A stretch of 64,000 nt of DNA from Deltaproteobacteria bacterium (GTDB lineage: Bacteria; Myxococcota_A; JAADFL01): the NCBI GenBank assembly GCA_013152945.1, contig JAADFL010000087.1, positions 45,731 to 109,730 of the forward strand, read 5' to 3'. Below are positions 36,801 to 45,725 of this stretch, piece by piece; the stretch's first letter is position 1, and every line of letters starts with the position of its first letter. A program made the translations under genes and the position numbers. The notes beneath the pieces are model-generated. The model had not been told where the DNA came from. It was given only the letters and a program-made list of their open reading frames with translations, and made no database searches.

Positions 36801-37033
36801 AACAGGGAGATAATCCTGCTTTCAACAGATTCAATTTGTTCTTTTGTTGCAGTTGGAAGGCCATATACCTCGGACAAAGCCCGGTTCAAGCCGGCCTCGT
36901 CCAGCAGATCCAGAGCAAGAAGACTCGTGTCCAGCCTCCATCCTTGCTGTTTCGCCCTTGTTTCGGCTCTAACAATGTCCTCCTTGGAGACCAAGCCGGA
37001 CTTTAGGAGATAATCGTTTAAACCAAAACTCAT
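33875..37033 (-). CDS. MshEN-GAF-HEAT repeat protein
   Basis: 1052-residue cytoplasmic protein. Residues 1-140 match the MshEN / type II secretion E N-terminal domain (LNDYLLKSGLVSKEDIVRAE, ISLFGRRYAERYNAVPI), a known c-di-GMP-binding fold, but there is no secretion ATPase. A highly charged coiled coil follows (about 170-330), then a low-complexity Pro-Glu-Ala stretch of EPEPEA units (about 354-395), a GAF-like domain (about 430-590), a disordered linker, and HEAT-like repeats (about 770-1050). The ATG at 37033 has AAGGG six bases upstream; GTG at 37051 is possible. The layout suggests a regulatory scaffold. It is upstream of carA on the same strand. Confidence 0.85.
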   Translation of the reverse strand: MSFGLNDYLLKSGLVSKEDIVRAETRAKQQGWRLDTSLLALDLLDEAGLNRALSEVYGLPTATKEQIESVESRIISLFGRRYAERYNAVPIDSDERSITIAMLDPSDLTALDEIRFLTNLTVRPLAVSESRLAWALKKLYGTEIKQEISALLENLDIKTATVTKPNVTEYSSTKPMPSLPDAKEIEKRAREKAEQAELEAEKLKALFAKEEKERKQLEAFEKRRFKESRKEAERKALDDSWHQYVQLDKELKEKELQYLVEGQKNRAEKAAANSKKREPITKDSKEIEKAENVHDKNLPQAAFNQPEVPAIQYFAEEEAKVISEEDTKARAAKEEYARQEEMAAEEEQTRFFTMSEEIEPEAEPEPEAEPEPEAEPEPEAEPEPEAEPEPETKPEPEAELVQAKTGNKKREELGDEEFERLLASGSRARPIGRHYASIQEAIAAMTMAETRDKLIEIVLDYLGQTFGYSAFFVFDSTSARGLEARGQGLGGDDLKKVVMQLDKPSFFRTVMDIKAHYHGPVPPQETSENLCRKLYRGRPAAVLVVPVILKSRVVGALYMDSGSGQMDLAKLPETLTLTEALADNFRRIIAEHKKPKARGADQIKTAIKSPDKKDKGRLRLKEEQEEVIELPLSNAVPGFRNAGSAFDTRSSKAGARTRENSKIETGSGNNFPGIGSSSLTNDIEERHERIEKRAQEWRESLAGSRAENITEITGPDLNRDGLLPPLDSSRLWRADLSAEDGATYGSDVPDQSDLSDREARGAAEALARAGSDNLKPELIKDIVNKLESSDPGEQQKAFKKILENPEAYLPELIDIFPGKLLFNELVEDEPDDLRFHSMVLRCLVDIGQPAVSKILDLLEHDDWLKRFYAVKFFSRVLVPEAIKALSARLDDSDPRVSHEAQICLRSYKSFPNFKQFLEKMRENLGSSDEFTVLKAARILADNWDRDAVPTMIELLKKKKVSESVADVLKLIAMADIGTNYKKWKKWWKKHKDKPDMDWLIEGLESDDEEVRFAAIERLRDQTGRDFDYFATDDKRSRNKAIKKWHAWRQKQG

Positions 37034-37224
37034 TTGAACCCTTGGAATCACTTAACCGGCAGACCCCAACTTACCGGAAAATCCCATGAATAGTGCACAA
37101 GTCCTTTTCACTGCCATAACACGATGGCTAGATTATCAGATGGAAGTCGCATGTCAAGAAGTGAGAATTGACGGACAAAACGGATGTTTTTCCATGATTC
37201 CCGTTGATTTCAGAAGAAAGGCAA

Positions 37225-38268
37225 TCAAGAAGACAATGCCTCTTTTATCGATTCATCAAAAGGTGGACGCAAAACACCTTTGTCTGTAATGAGCGCTGTC
37301 ACCAATTCAGCCGGGGTTACATCAAAGGCCGGGTTCCTGGCCTTGGCTCCTTTAGGTGCTATTCGTTTTTCAAAGACCGACAAGACCTCTTCCTGCCCCC
37401 TTTCCTCTATGGGAATATGTGAACCATCCGGCAACGAAGGATCCAGGGTTGACATGGGTAGGGCGGCATAAAAAGGAATTCCATGGTGCTTGCAAAGAAC
37501 CGCAACCGAGTATGTTCCTATTTTGTTTGCCACGTCACCGTTTGCAGCCGTTCTATCCGAACCGACGACAGCCAAATCGATCTCTCCGCTTTTCATCAAG
37601 GTAGCGGCAGCATTGTCGCAAATGTGGGTAACTTCGATGCCTTCTTTCATGAGTTCCCACACTGTGAGCCTGGCGCCCTGCAAAAGAGGCCGGGTCTCGT
37701 CGGCGAAAACCCGGATCTTTTTTCCCTGGTTATGAGCCTCCTTGATCACTGCAAGTGCGGTGCCTTCGCCACCGGTAGCTAGTGCGCCTGCATTGCAATG
37801 CGTCAAGATACTCGCTTCTCTTGGAATCAAATCGGCGCCGAACCGGCCTATTTTTTTACAGAGATTCCAATCTTCATCCAGGATTGCCATGGCTTCACGC
37901 TCGAGCACGGACACGATTTCACTGTTGTCCAGGTGTAAAGATTTTTTCAATTTCTCTTTGAGCCTGTTCAATGCCCAAAACAAGTTGACCGCCGTGGGTC
38001 TGGTTCGAGTCAAGCCTTCAATTGCCTCACTCAAAGCCGAATAAAAAGATTTTCGGTCCATTTCCATAAAACTCTTGGCGGCGAGCACGACTCCAAAGGC
38101 CGCCGCACAACCGATAGCAGGAGCCCCCCTTACAGCCAACCTCTTGATTGCATCAGCTACTTCCTGCCATTTAGTGCAGGTAATCCACACTTCTTCGATT
38201 GGCAACTTGGTCTGCTCGAGCAATTTCAATCCCTGATTGGTCCATTCCATGGCTCGCACATTGGTCAT
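37225..38268 (-). CDS. mtnA: methylthioribose-1-phosphate isomerase MtnA
   Basis: 347 residues of the eIF2B/MtnA fold, usual length. Diagnostic stretches are LTHCNAGALATGGEGTA (catalytic Cys), ADETRPLLQGARLTVWEL and GSDRTAANGDVANKIGTY (catalytic Asp), and LPDGSHIPIEER. It isomerises 5-methylthioribose-1-phosphate to 5-methylthioribulose-1-phosphate in methionine salvage. No other mtn genes are nearby. ATG 38268 is preceded by GGAGAG. The gene stands alone on the minus strand with about 190 and 228 bases of gap on its two sides. Confidence 0.95.
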   Translation of the reverse strand: MTNVRAMEWTNQGLKLLEQTKLPIEEVWITCTKWQEVADAIKRLAVRGAPAIGCAAAFGVVLAAKSFMEMDRKSFYSALSEAIEGLTRTRPTAVNLFWALNRLKEKLKKSLHLDNSEIVSVLEREAMAILDEDWNLCKKIGRFGADLIPREASILTHCNAGALATGGEGTALAVIKEAHNQGKKIRVFADETRPLLQGARLTVWELMKEGIEVTHICDNAAATLMKSGEIDLAVVGSDRTAANGDVANKIGTYSVAVLCKHHGIPFYAALPMSTLDPSLPDGSHIPIEERGQEEVLSVFEKRIAPKGAKARNPAFDVTPAELVTALITDKGVLRPPFDESIKEALSS

Positions 38269-38446
38269 TTTTCTCTACTCTCCTAATGTTCACGTGTTGA
38301 GAGCGAGGAATTTTGGCCTCGCCAATACAGCAACATCTGGCAGTACGCACACTTTGCAGGACATTTCATCTTCCAAGGCATGATTCCCTTTGGCTGCACA
38401 ATCACTTGTAAAAAAGCCGTCAAAGAGAATCAAAAAACATTAAAGT

Positions 38447-38476
38447 TTAAAATCATCCAACTTAAAATCATCCAAC
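38447..38476. repeat. 15-base tandem duplication
   Basis: TTAAAATCATCCAAC occurs twice back to back without a mismatch (38447-38461 and 38462-38476). It lies between the stop of the zinc-ribbon/TPR gene and the start of mtnA (both minus strand), about 180 bases upstream of mtnA. It could be a recent slippage or an operator pair; nothing in the sequence decides. Confidence 0.85.
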
Positions 38477-38496
38477 CGGAGAGAAAACAAGCAATC

Positions 38497-40797
38497 CTAC
38501 TTATTGTCTTCGATGTATTTCCTGGCAATGGTCGCGCCTTCACCCTTTGATACATATTTCAAATATTTTTGGTAATAGGTTATAGCCATTTTCTTGTTTC
38601 CCTGGAACTTATAGGACTCGCCCATGCCCAGCAGTGCATCACTATAGCGGGGGCTTACCTTTAGTGCTTTTTGAAATTCGCTGATAGCGGCCCTGAAGGC
38701 CTCGAGGTCAATATAGGCCCACCCCATTCCTGCATGGGGCTGTGGAGCATCCGGCTTGAGATCCGCCGCCTTTTCAAATGCATCAAGGGCCTTTTCATAT
38801 TTTCCCCTGGCCCTGTACCTGTTTCCAAGTGCCAGCATCCTGGCAAAACCGGCCTCGATGTTTTTTGACCGTTTTTCTTTATTTCTTATCTCCTTGCTCG
38901 TTTGCATCCCGCGATTTTTCTTCAGGGGCTCTTTATTCGTGGACATGACATTGTGGGTTGTTTTAGAGGAGGTCCCCTCTTTTTGTGCTTTCTTGATTTC
39001 GTTTTCCTCTTTATTATTTGACGGCTGTGTTGACTTCTCTTTGCCGGTAAAATGTTTCTCTTGTCCGGCATGACTCTTCGACAGCAGTGCGTTGATTCTC
39101 TTTAGCGCTGCTTGTGCAGCTTCGTGATCAGGATTTTTCCCCAGTATCGATTTGAGGTTTTTCTTTGCCTTTACAAGATCTCCTGCAGCTATCATCGCCA
39201 TTGCCTTGCGATACGATGCCCTGATCATGTCCGGTTGCATGGACAAGGCCTTGTCAAGGTCCTTGAGACCTGCCTTGAACTGCCTGGGATCAGTAACTTT
39301 GAATGCACCGCGTTCGAATACTACAAGCGGGTTGTCAGGATGCTCCTTGATAATCGCACCCACCAAGTCGGCTACATCTTTCCTTTTCTGATCTCCACCA
39401 AAGACCCGATAAAAATCCGCAAGCGCAAGCCTGACCCACATGCTTTCCGGCTCGTCCTTTTGAGCCTTCTCGATATTTTTCCAGGCTCGACCGTGAATAG
39501 GTCCTATCCTGTCTTGGAGGCTCTTGTATCTCCGCACCAGGTCATTGAATTCAACCACGGCAGCCCGCTTGGCCTTTTCATCATCAGCAGGAATGGATGC
39601 CATTTTTTTCTTCAACTCATTAAGACTTTTTCTCAACGGAACCATCATGTCATTGATTTGCTCGGCCTCTGCAGAGTCAACAAGCCCCATTCCGGCCAGG
39701 GCTCCTGCCCAGACCGGATCTGCCTTATGAGCCTTTTCAAAGTCTTTCCTTGCTTCTTCGAACCCATGATAATTGTCTTTGTACAGTGCCTTGATGCCGG
39801 TTTCAAAGGCTGCCTCGGCCTCGCTGTTGGCCCCTCCCATTCCCAAAAGGGATTTCATCGTATCGGGTATAAAAACAAATAATAGGGCTATAATGCAGAT
39901 CAGGCCGATTACTACTCCCGCAATGATCTTACCCCTGCCGATAGGGACATGGCCTTCATCCAGGTCCGAGAAATCATCGTACTCGTCGGCCACCGGCTCC
40001 TTGGCCATCCATTCACCGGTATCCGTTCTCATTTGAGCAGCGGATTCTTCCATTTCATTTCCGGCAAATCCGCCGCCTGATTGAGATGCCTGCGGTTCCG
40101 GCCGTGACACTGCCGGCTGCTCGGGCGTCAAGGATGCCGGTTGAACAGCCTCCGGCTCTGCCGGTGCGCTTGAGTCCGGCTGCACAACAGGTTGCTGTTG
40201 CACGGGTTCCTGTGTGACTTGGGGTGGTTCAGGTTGTTGCACAACAGGTTGGGCCACAGGTTGGGGCACCGAGATAGGAGCCGGGACCTCGTATGAGCCG
40301 CCGGCCCGGGGTTGGGTTTGAAATGCTTGGGCAGGCTCTGCTTGCTGCGAACCGGCAGCCCATGCAGGATCGGCAGCAGGATATGAGGCTCCAGGACCAG
40401 GCGCGGTCGCGGCCGGTGTTTGTGAAACGGCATCGCCCGGTGAAGGAGATACCGGAGCAACCGTGCCCTCGACTGCTGCAAAAAAGGCCTGCAGCTCGAT
40501 TATGTCGCCTAATCTCCTCCACACCTCACCTGTCTTGGATATCTGGTCGTCCCTGCAGACTTTGCGTTCAACTATCCATCTTTGAAGCGTGGTGAGATCG
40601 CGAAAAGAAAACTCACTTCCGTTCACCGTGCGTACATGCCACTCGTTTTCCACAGGGGCCGCATCCAAAGGTGCCTCTTGTTTCTTTACAAGAAATTCAT
40701 GACCGCACTGTGTGCACTTGACAACCACGCCCGTAGCCGTAACGCGATTGTCGTCGAAATCATAGAGGGTTCCACACTTGGGGCATTTTACGTCCAT
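38497..40797 (-). CDS. zinc-ribbon / GYF-like / transmembrane / TPR protein
   Basis: 766 residues. An MJ0042-type zinc ribbon at 1-35 (CPKCGTLYDF, CTQCGHEF), then a GYF-like domain (WHVRTVNGSEF ... RWIVERKVCRDDQISK ... VWRRLGDIIELQAFF) at about 50-115, then a long Pro/Gln-rich linker (about 120-245), one transmembrane helix near 287-307, and a periplasmic part with TPR repeats up to the C-terminus. The order ZnR-GYF-linker-TM resembles the gliding-motor protein GltJ of Myxococcus, but the TPR ending differs. The role is unknown; signal transfer from cytoplasm to envelope is an inference. ATG 40797 has GGGAG upstream. Monocistronic in appearance. Confidence 0.82.
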   Translation of the reverse strand: MDVKCPKCGTLYDFDDNRVTATGVVVKCTQCGHEFLVKKQEAPLDAAPVENEWHVRTVNGSEFSFRDLTTLQRWIVERKVCRDDQISKTGEVWRRLGDIIELQAFFAAVEGTVAPVSPSPGDAVSQTPAATAPGPGASYPAADPAWAAGSQQAEPAQAFQTQPRAGGSYEVPAPISVPQPVAQPVVQQPEPPQVTQEPVQQQPVVQPDSSAPAEPEAVQPASLTPEQPAVSRPEPQASQSGGGFAGNEMEESAAQMRTDTGEWMAKEPVADEYDDFSDLDEGHVPIGRGKIIAGVVIGLICIIALLFVFIPDTMKSLLGMGGANSEAEAAFETGIKALYKDNYHGFEEARKDFEKAHKADPVWAGALAGMGLVDSAEAEQINDMMVPLRKSLNELKKKMASIPADDEKAKRAAVVEFNDLVRRYKSLQDRIGPIHGRAWKNIEKAQKDEPESMWVRLALADFYRVFGGDQKRKDVADLVGAIIKEHPDNPLVVFERGAFKVTDPRQFKAGLKDLDKALSMQPDMIRASYRKAMAMIAAGDLVKAKKNLKSILGKNPDHEAAQAALKRINALLSKSHAGQEKHFTGKEKSTQPSNNKEENEIKKAQKEGTSSKTTHNVMSTNKEPLKKNRGMQTSKEIRNKEKRSKNIEAGFARMLALGNRYRARGKYEKALDAFEKAADLKPDAPQPHAGMGWAYIDLEAFRAAISEFQKALKVSPRYSDALLGMGESYKFQGNKKMAITYYQKYLKYVSKGEGATIARKYIEDNK

Positions 40798-40948
40798 TGG
40801 ACGCTCCCTTTGTAGCGCGGCAATAATGCCGGCCTTAAGGCTTGCTTTTCATACATCCGTACATCTAAAAAGCCGGGTATCACAGTAAGAACCAAAGATC
40901 AAGGATCTATGATTTCCTCCAAACATTTAAAAAGCTGTAACGAACCAT

Positions 40949-43177
40949 TCACCCGCCTGGAAACAAGAACCTGGCTATTATTGTACGCCGGCCGTGTTGG
41001 ATGAAATTCACGTCCACTCTCGCATCAGGCCCATTACCGCGGACTTCAAGGATCCTGCCCGTGCCGAAAGTCGGGTGGTGTACCTCCATTCCCAGGGAAA
41101 TGCCATGTTCCCAAACCGGCTCGATGTGTTCGATCCCGGGAGGTACTCGTGCTCTATCCAATGATTGGTCAAACTCCGGATCAAATCGTTGCCCCTGGAA
41201 AAGGCCGGATTTATATGATCTGTCCGCGAGATGCACGTTCTTGAATTCGACCAGATCCGGTGGGATTTCATTGAGAAACCTGCTGTCCTTGCTGACCCTG
41301 GTCGTGCCGAATGTGGCTCTTCTTTGTGCATTGACCAGAAAAAGCTTTTTTTTCGCCCTGGTCATGGCCACGTAACACAACCTTCTCTCTTCTTCCACGT
41401 CATTGTCCTCGATACTCCTTGCGTGCGGAAAGAGGCCATCCTCCAGGCCTACGATAAAGACCGCATCAAATTCCAGGCCCTTGGCAAGATGAACGGTCAT
41501 CAACACCACCGAGTCCTTTGTCATGTCCGCCTGGTCCACGTCCGTAGCAAGGGCGGCCTTTTCCAGGAATCCATCAAGAGATCTGTCGCCGTACATTTCC
41601 TCATAATCGCTTGCAGCATTCAACAGCTCGCCTAGATTCTCCACCCTGCTGTCCGCTTCCGGTGTGTCTTGTTGTTGCAAGTGTCTTACCAACCCGAACT
41701 CATCGATAAGCAGGCTCATCGTTTCGTACACGGACAGCCTCCCGGCCTTTTCACTGATTTTCTGTAGGATGTCGAGAAAATTTCGTATCGACGACGCCGG
41801 CCCCTTGCTTAGGATGTTACGCTCGATTGCCAAGTTCAATGCATCGAACAGGCAGATGTCTTTTCTTGTCGCCAGGTTCAACACCTTATCCAAGGTAGTC
41901 TTGCCTATACCCCTTGGCGGATAGTTAATTATTCTGGTAAGGGCGATGGAATCAGCGTGATTCTTGATAACCCTTAAGTAGGCCAGTGCATCCTTGATTT
42001 CCGCCCTTTCGAAAAACCTGTGTCCTCCGACTACGACATGCGGAATTCCCCGGAGGCTGCATGCCTGCTCCAATAACCTGGATTGGGCATTCGTTCTAAA
42101 AAAAACCGCGCATTCGCTTGGAGAAAAACCTGTTTCGAACAACTCTTTCAATTTTCTCGACACGAAATCAGCTTCCTCGCGATCATCCGAGAGGCTCCAT
42201 GACTCGATAAGTGAGCCTTCGGGATTGGCCGTAAATAATTCTTTGGGTTTTCGCCTCTTGTTATGGGTTATCAACGACCCCGCGAGGTTAAGAATATTTG
42301 CTGTGGACCTGTAGTTCTCCTGCAATGTCACGATCTTTGTTCCCGGAAAACCATGCTCGAACCGCAAGATGTTTTCTATGTCGGCTCCGCGCCATCCGTA
42401 AATGGACTGGTCATCATCACCCACTACCACCAGGCTTTCACTCTTGGATGCAAGCTCCTTGATCAAGAGATATTGGACCGTGTTCGTATCCTGGTACTCG
42501 TCCACGAGGATATGCTTCCATCTCTTTTGGTATATTTCCAGGATTTCCCTGTTTTTCCTGAAAAGCCTGTGGGTAAACCAGAGCAGATCACTAAAATCAA
42601 ATGCATCCAGTTCCTTCATCTTTTTTTGATAGTGCTGTGCGACTTTTACGAGCAACTTGTCGATTGCCCGTTTTTTACTTCCTTTTACAGGATCCAGTCC
42701 CTTGTTCTTATGGCTTTCGATATAGTACAACGCGAGACCCATGGCCAGCGATTTATCATCGAGGTTCAGGTCTTTGTATACACGTTTCAGCACGGCTCTC
42801 TGGTCATTCCTGTCATAGATGGTAAAGCTTGTGGTACGCCCTGCCAGCTCGGCATGACGTCTCAGTATCTTTGCGCAAGTGGCATGAAATGTTCCGATCC
42901 AAGCCCTGTATGAAGAACCGCCCAAGAGAGATTCCACCCTTTCCTTCATTTCACCCGCTGCCTTGTTGGTAAATGTCAAGGCAAGGATTTCCTCGGGCAT
43001 GACATTGCATGACCTGACCAGGTAGGCAATCCTGAAGGTTATGGTCCTGGTCTTGCCACTGCCTGCGCCCGCCAGGATCAGGAGGGGTCCGCCTGCATGC
43101 TCCACTGCCTTCTTTTGTGCAGGATTGAGCTTCTCTGCCAGGTCATCAGGCAACGGAGGCATTGTAGGCATATGCAT
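40949..43177 (-). CDS. UvrD/PcrA-type superfamily 1 DNA helicase
   Basis: 742 residues with all SF1A motifs: LNPAQKKAVEHAGGPLLILA and Walker A AGAGSGKTRTITFRIAYL, DEYQDTN (motif II), GDDDQSIYGWRGADIENI (motif III), LQENYRSTANIL (IV), VHLAKGLEFDAVFI (V) and EERRLCYVAMTRAKKKL (VI). Likely UvrD or PcrA, acting in nucleotide excision and mismatch repair. Of the two near-start ATGs, 43177 (with AGAGGA upstream) is taken. It is two bases after the GlmU-like gene on the same strand, and is the last gene of a minus-strand run. Confidence 0.95.
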   Translation of the reverse strand: MHMPTMPPLPDDLAEKLNPAQKKAVEHAGGPLLILAGAGSGKTRTITFRIAYLVRSCNVMPEEILALTFTNKAAGEMKERVESLLGGSSYRAWIGTFHATCAKILRRHAELAGRTTSFTIYDRNDQRAVLKRVYKDLNLDDKSLAMGLALYYIESHKNKGLDPVKGSKKRAIDKLLVKVAQHYQKKMKELDAFDFSDLLWFTHRLFRKNREILEIYQKRWKHILVDEYQDTNTVQYLLIKELASKSESLVVVGDDDQSIYGWRGADIENILRFEHGFPGTKIVTLQENYRSTANILNLAGSLITHNKRRKPKELFTANPEGSLIESWSLSDDREEADFVSRKLKELFETGFSPSECAVFFRTNAQSRLLEQACSLRGIPHVVVGGHRFFERAEIKDALAYLRVIKNHADSIALTRIINYPPRGIGKTTLDKVLNLATRKDICLFDALNLAIERNILSKGPASSIRNFLDILQKISEKAGRLSVYETMSLLIDEFGLVRHLQQQDTPEADSRVENLGELLNAASDYEEMYGDRSLDGFLEKAALATDVDQADMTKDSVVLMTVHLAKGLEFDAVFIVGLEDGLFPHARSIEDNDVEEERRLCYVAMTRAKKKLFLVNAQRRATFGTTRVSKDSRFLNEIPPDLVEFKNVHLADRSYKSGLFQGQRFDPEFDQSLDRARVPPGIEHIEPVWEHGISLGMEVHHPTFGTGRILEVRGNGPDARVDVNFIQHGRRTIIARFLFPGG

Positions 43178-43179
43178 GA

Positions 43180-44253
43180 TCAGGTCCTCTTGTCGTAATC
43201 CCGGTCTTCAATCACGCTGTTGGCTCGAATTACGGTTCCACTATTGATACGTGAGTTTGAAACAACTGCGCCGGGACCTATTACAACGTCGTTACCTAAA
43301 TAGGAGTTGTTGATCGTGCAATTATGGCCAAGGAAACAGCCTTTTCCGATCCTGGTTTGTCCGACGAGAGCGGCCCCTGCTTCGATAACCGTATCTCTTC
43401 CGACCTGAACAAGAAAATCGAGCCTTACTGTTCCCGGAGACCTGAGGGTTACGCCGCTTTTCAAAAGTGATTCTATTTTTTTATTTTGGATTCTTTCTAT
43501 GGCATCCGCCAACTGTGCGCGATCATTTACTCCCTTTATCTCTCCAGGGTCACCGGCCTGCAATGCCCCGACTTTCAGGCCTGACGAGACAGCCATGTAC
43601 ACCAGGTCGGTAAGATAGAATTCCCTTTTCACATTCTTGTTGCCTATCTTGGACAAGCCCTTTTTAAGTAGCGTAAAATCGACAAGATATATTCCGGCAT
43701 TCACCTCTTTTATCCGTTTTTCCGTCCGTGATGAATCCTTTTCCTCCACGATCCTAAGGACTTCTCCTTTCGAATCTCTGACTATCCTGCCGTACCCGAA
43801 TGGATCGTCCATCATGGCGGAGAGGATTACCATGGGTTCTCCTTTTCGTTCGGCCCTGGACAACATCCTCTTCAATGTCTGTAGTGAAAGTCCGGGCACA
43901 TCGCCGTACAAGATCAAGACCTTGCCTGAAAATCCCTTTAATAGCTTGACACCTTGAAGCACTGCATGGGCCGTGCCCAAGCGCTTCTCCTGAAAGGCGG
44001 TCAGCAATCTGCAACCCGGCCTCACGTGGTCTGCAGCAACGCGTGAGACCCGGGTCCTGCCCTTGCCGACCACAACCACTATCGGATCGGCCTTGAGTTT
44101 GCCAGACAGCCGCACCGGGAACGCAAGCATGGGAAGGCCTGCCACCTGATGCAACACCTTGGCCAGAGACGATTTCATCCTGGTGCCTTCTCCGGCAGCC
44201 AGAATAATCGATGCCAGGTGGCTTTCTCTGTTCTTTCTCACATCAACAACCAA
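43180..44253 (-). CDS. GlmU-like UDP-N-acetylglucosamine pyrophosphorylase, short form
   Basis: 357 residues. The N-terminal nucleotidyltransferase domain is complete (SIILAAGEGTRMKSSLAKVL, YGDVPGLSLQTL, EVNAGIYLVDF), and makes UDP-GlcNAc from GlcNAc-1-P and UTP. After it only about five hexapeptide turns of the left-handed beta-helix remain (IGKGCFLGHNCTINNSYLG, VVIGPGAVVSNS). The roughly 100 residues that in GlmU hold the acetyltransferase active site are missing and the protein ends in EDRDYDKRT. It could therefore not acetylate glucosamine-1-P. TTG at 44253 follows the malic enzyme stop directly; GTG at 44241 is an alternative. No ribosome site is clear. Confidence 0.85.
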   Translation of the reverse strand: MVVDVRKNRESHLASIILAAGEGTRMKSSLAKVLHQVAGLPMLAFPVRLSGKLKADPIVVVVGKGRTRVSRVAADHVRPGCRLLTAFQEKRLGTAHAVLQGVKLLKGFSGKVLILYGDVPGLSLQTLKRMLSRAERKGEPMVILSAMMDDPFGYGRIVRDSKGEVLRIVEEKDSSRTEKRIKEVNAGIYLVDFTLLKKGLSKIGNKNVKREFYLTDLVYMAVSSGLKVGALQAGDPGEIKGVNDRAQLADAIERIQNKKIESLLKSGVTLRSPGTVRLDFLVQVGRDTVIEAGAALVGQTRIGKGCFLGHNCTINNSYLGNDVVIGPGAVVSNSRINSGTVIRANSVIEDRDYDKRT

Positions 44254-45612
44254 TCATTCAGGAGGCATTGGAATGAGTCCTGCATCGACCAGCACTTCGA
44301 GATCTTTTCTGGCCTTTCTTATTTTTTCCTCTGCAATGTTGTATATTTCTTCTTTAGCCAAAGGAATACCTGCAACACCTTGCTCAACGGCCTTTGCGCC
44401 GACCGCAGCAGCCTCTCTCGGGTACACCTCCCACTCATCCATTGTCGGGATAAGGTGATCTTCCGTCATTCCCCTGTCTGCAGCGCATGCTGCAAGTTCT
44501 TCTGCAGCAGCTATGCACATCTCGTCTGTAATCGTCCTGGCCCTGACATCCAGGGTGCCCCTGAAGATACCAGGGAAACCGAGTGAGTTGTTTACCTGAT
44601 TTGGAAAGTCGGATCTTCCGGTGGCAACTATCCTGGCACCTGCCTCCTTTGCTTCCCACGGCCAGATTTCAGGAACGGGATTGGCGCAGGTGAATACAAT
44701 GGAGTCCCTTGCCATCGAAGCGATCCACTCTTGCTTGATGAAACCAGGCCCCGGCTTCGAAAGCGATATTGTCACATCGGCCCCGTTCATGGCTTCTGCA
44801 ATGCCTCCGGATTTGCAATCAGGATTGGTAAGCTCGCAAAATTTCCATTTTTCATGGAAATTTTCCATTATCGTCTGCCTGTCCCGCCTGTCCCTATGAA
44901 GGATGCCCTTGCTGTCAACGAGCAACATCAGCTTGGGATCTACGCCTGCCTTTATCAGCAACCTGGCTATTGCAATGTTTGCAGCGCCGGAACCTACCAT
45001 GGTCACCTTTATTTGGGAGATGTCTTTACCAACGAGTTTCAATGCATTGATAAGTCCTGCCAAGGTAACTGCGGCCGTGCCTTGCTGATCGTCGTGCCAT
45101 ATCGGTATTCGAGCTTCCTGTCGCAGGGTGTCCAATACCTTGAAGCATTTAGGTTGGGAAATATCTTCCAGGTTCACTCCGCCGAAAGAAGGCTGAAGCA
45201 ACAGCACGGTCTTAATCAACTCATCGGGATCCTTGGTGTCAAGGCATAGTGGAAATGCATCCACTCCTCCCAAGTACTTGAATAAGATTGCCTTTCCTTC
45301 CATGACCGGAAGACCGGCCTCCGGTCCTATGTCACCCAGGCCCAGCACTCTTGTTCCGTCACTTACGACTGCAACCGTGTTTCCCTTGTTCGTGTAATCG
45401 AATACCTTTTCCGGGTTGGCCTCGATATCCTTGCAAGGCGCTGCCACTCCAGGTGTATACCATATGGCCCAGTCATCCGAACTCCTGATAGGACACTTGG
45501 GCATGACCTGGAGCTTACCCTTGTAGAAGGGATGAAACTTCATGGCATCTTTTGATGGTTTTTCCGCCTTTTTCAGTAATGATTCCCTGGTAACATCATT
45601 CGTTCGGCTCAT
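44254..45612 (-). CDS. NAD(P)-dependent malic enzyme
   Basis: 452 residues. Conserved stretches are [37 protein letters not shown], the metal-binding HDDQQGTA and the nucleotide-binding [17 protein letters not shown]. The enzyme converts malate to pyruvate and CO2 with NAD or NADP; cofactor choice cannot be read from the sequence. It is of the short bacterial kind without the phosphotransacetylase domain. ATG 45612 is preceded by GGAG; a longer version from 45681 is not needed by family length. The next gene starts directly after its stop. Confidence 0.95.
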   Translation of the reverse strand: MSRTNDVTRESLLKKAEKPSKDAMKFHPFYKGKLQVMPKCPIRSSDDWAIWYTPGVAAPCKDIEANPEKVFDYTNKGNTVAVVSDGTRVLGLGDIGPEAGLPVMEGKAILFKYLGGVDAFPLCLDTKDPDELIKTVLLLQPSFGGVNLEDISQPKCFKVLDTLRQEARIPIWHDDQQGTAAVTLAGLINALKLVGKDISQIKVTMVGSGAANIAIARLLIKAGVDPKLMLLVDSKGILHRDRRDRQTIMENFHEKWKFCELTNPDCKSGGIAEAMNGADVTISLSKPGPGFIKQEWIASMARDSIVFTCANPVPEIWPWEAKEAGARIVATGRSDFPNQVNNSLGFPGIFRGTLDVRARTITDEMCIAAAEELAACAADRGMTEDHLIPTMDEWEVYPREAAAVGAKAVEQGVAGIPLAKEEIYNIAEEKIRKARKDLEVLVDAGLIPMPPE

Positions 45613-45725
45613 ATCTCCGCGCTCCTCTTGCAAGTTCTCCTTGTATTTCATCCGTACTTTCCCTGTTAAGGCCAAGTACAAAAGGACACTACTCCCTAAT
45701 AATCCCGGAGGCGGTCCTTATCAAG

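Noticed and set aside
38303..38322. GCGAGG / CCTCGC hairpin upstream of mtnA
   Set aside because: Short stem without U tract, position between two same-strand genes; no support as terminator or operator.
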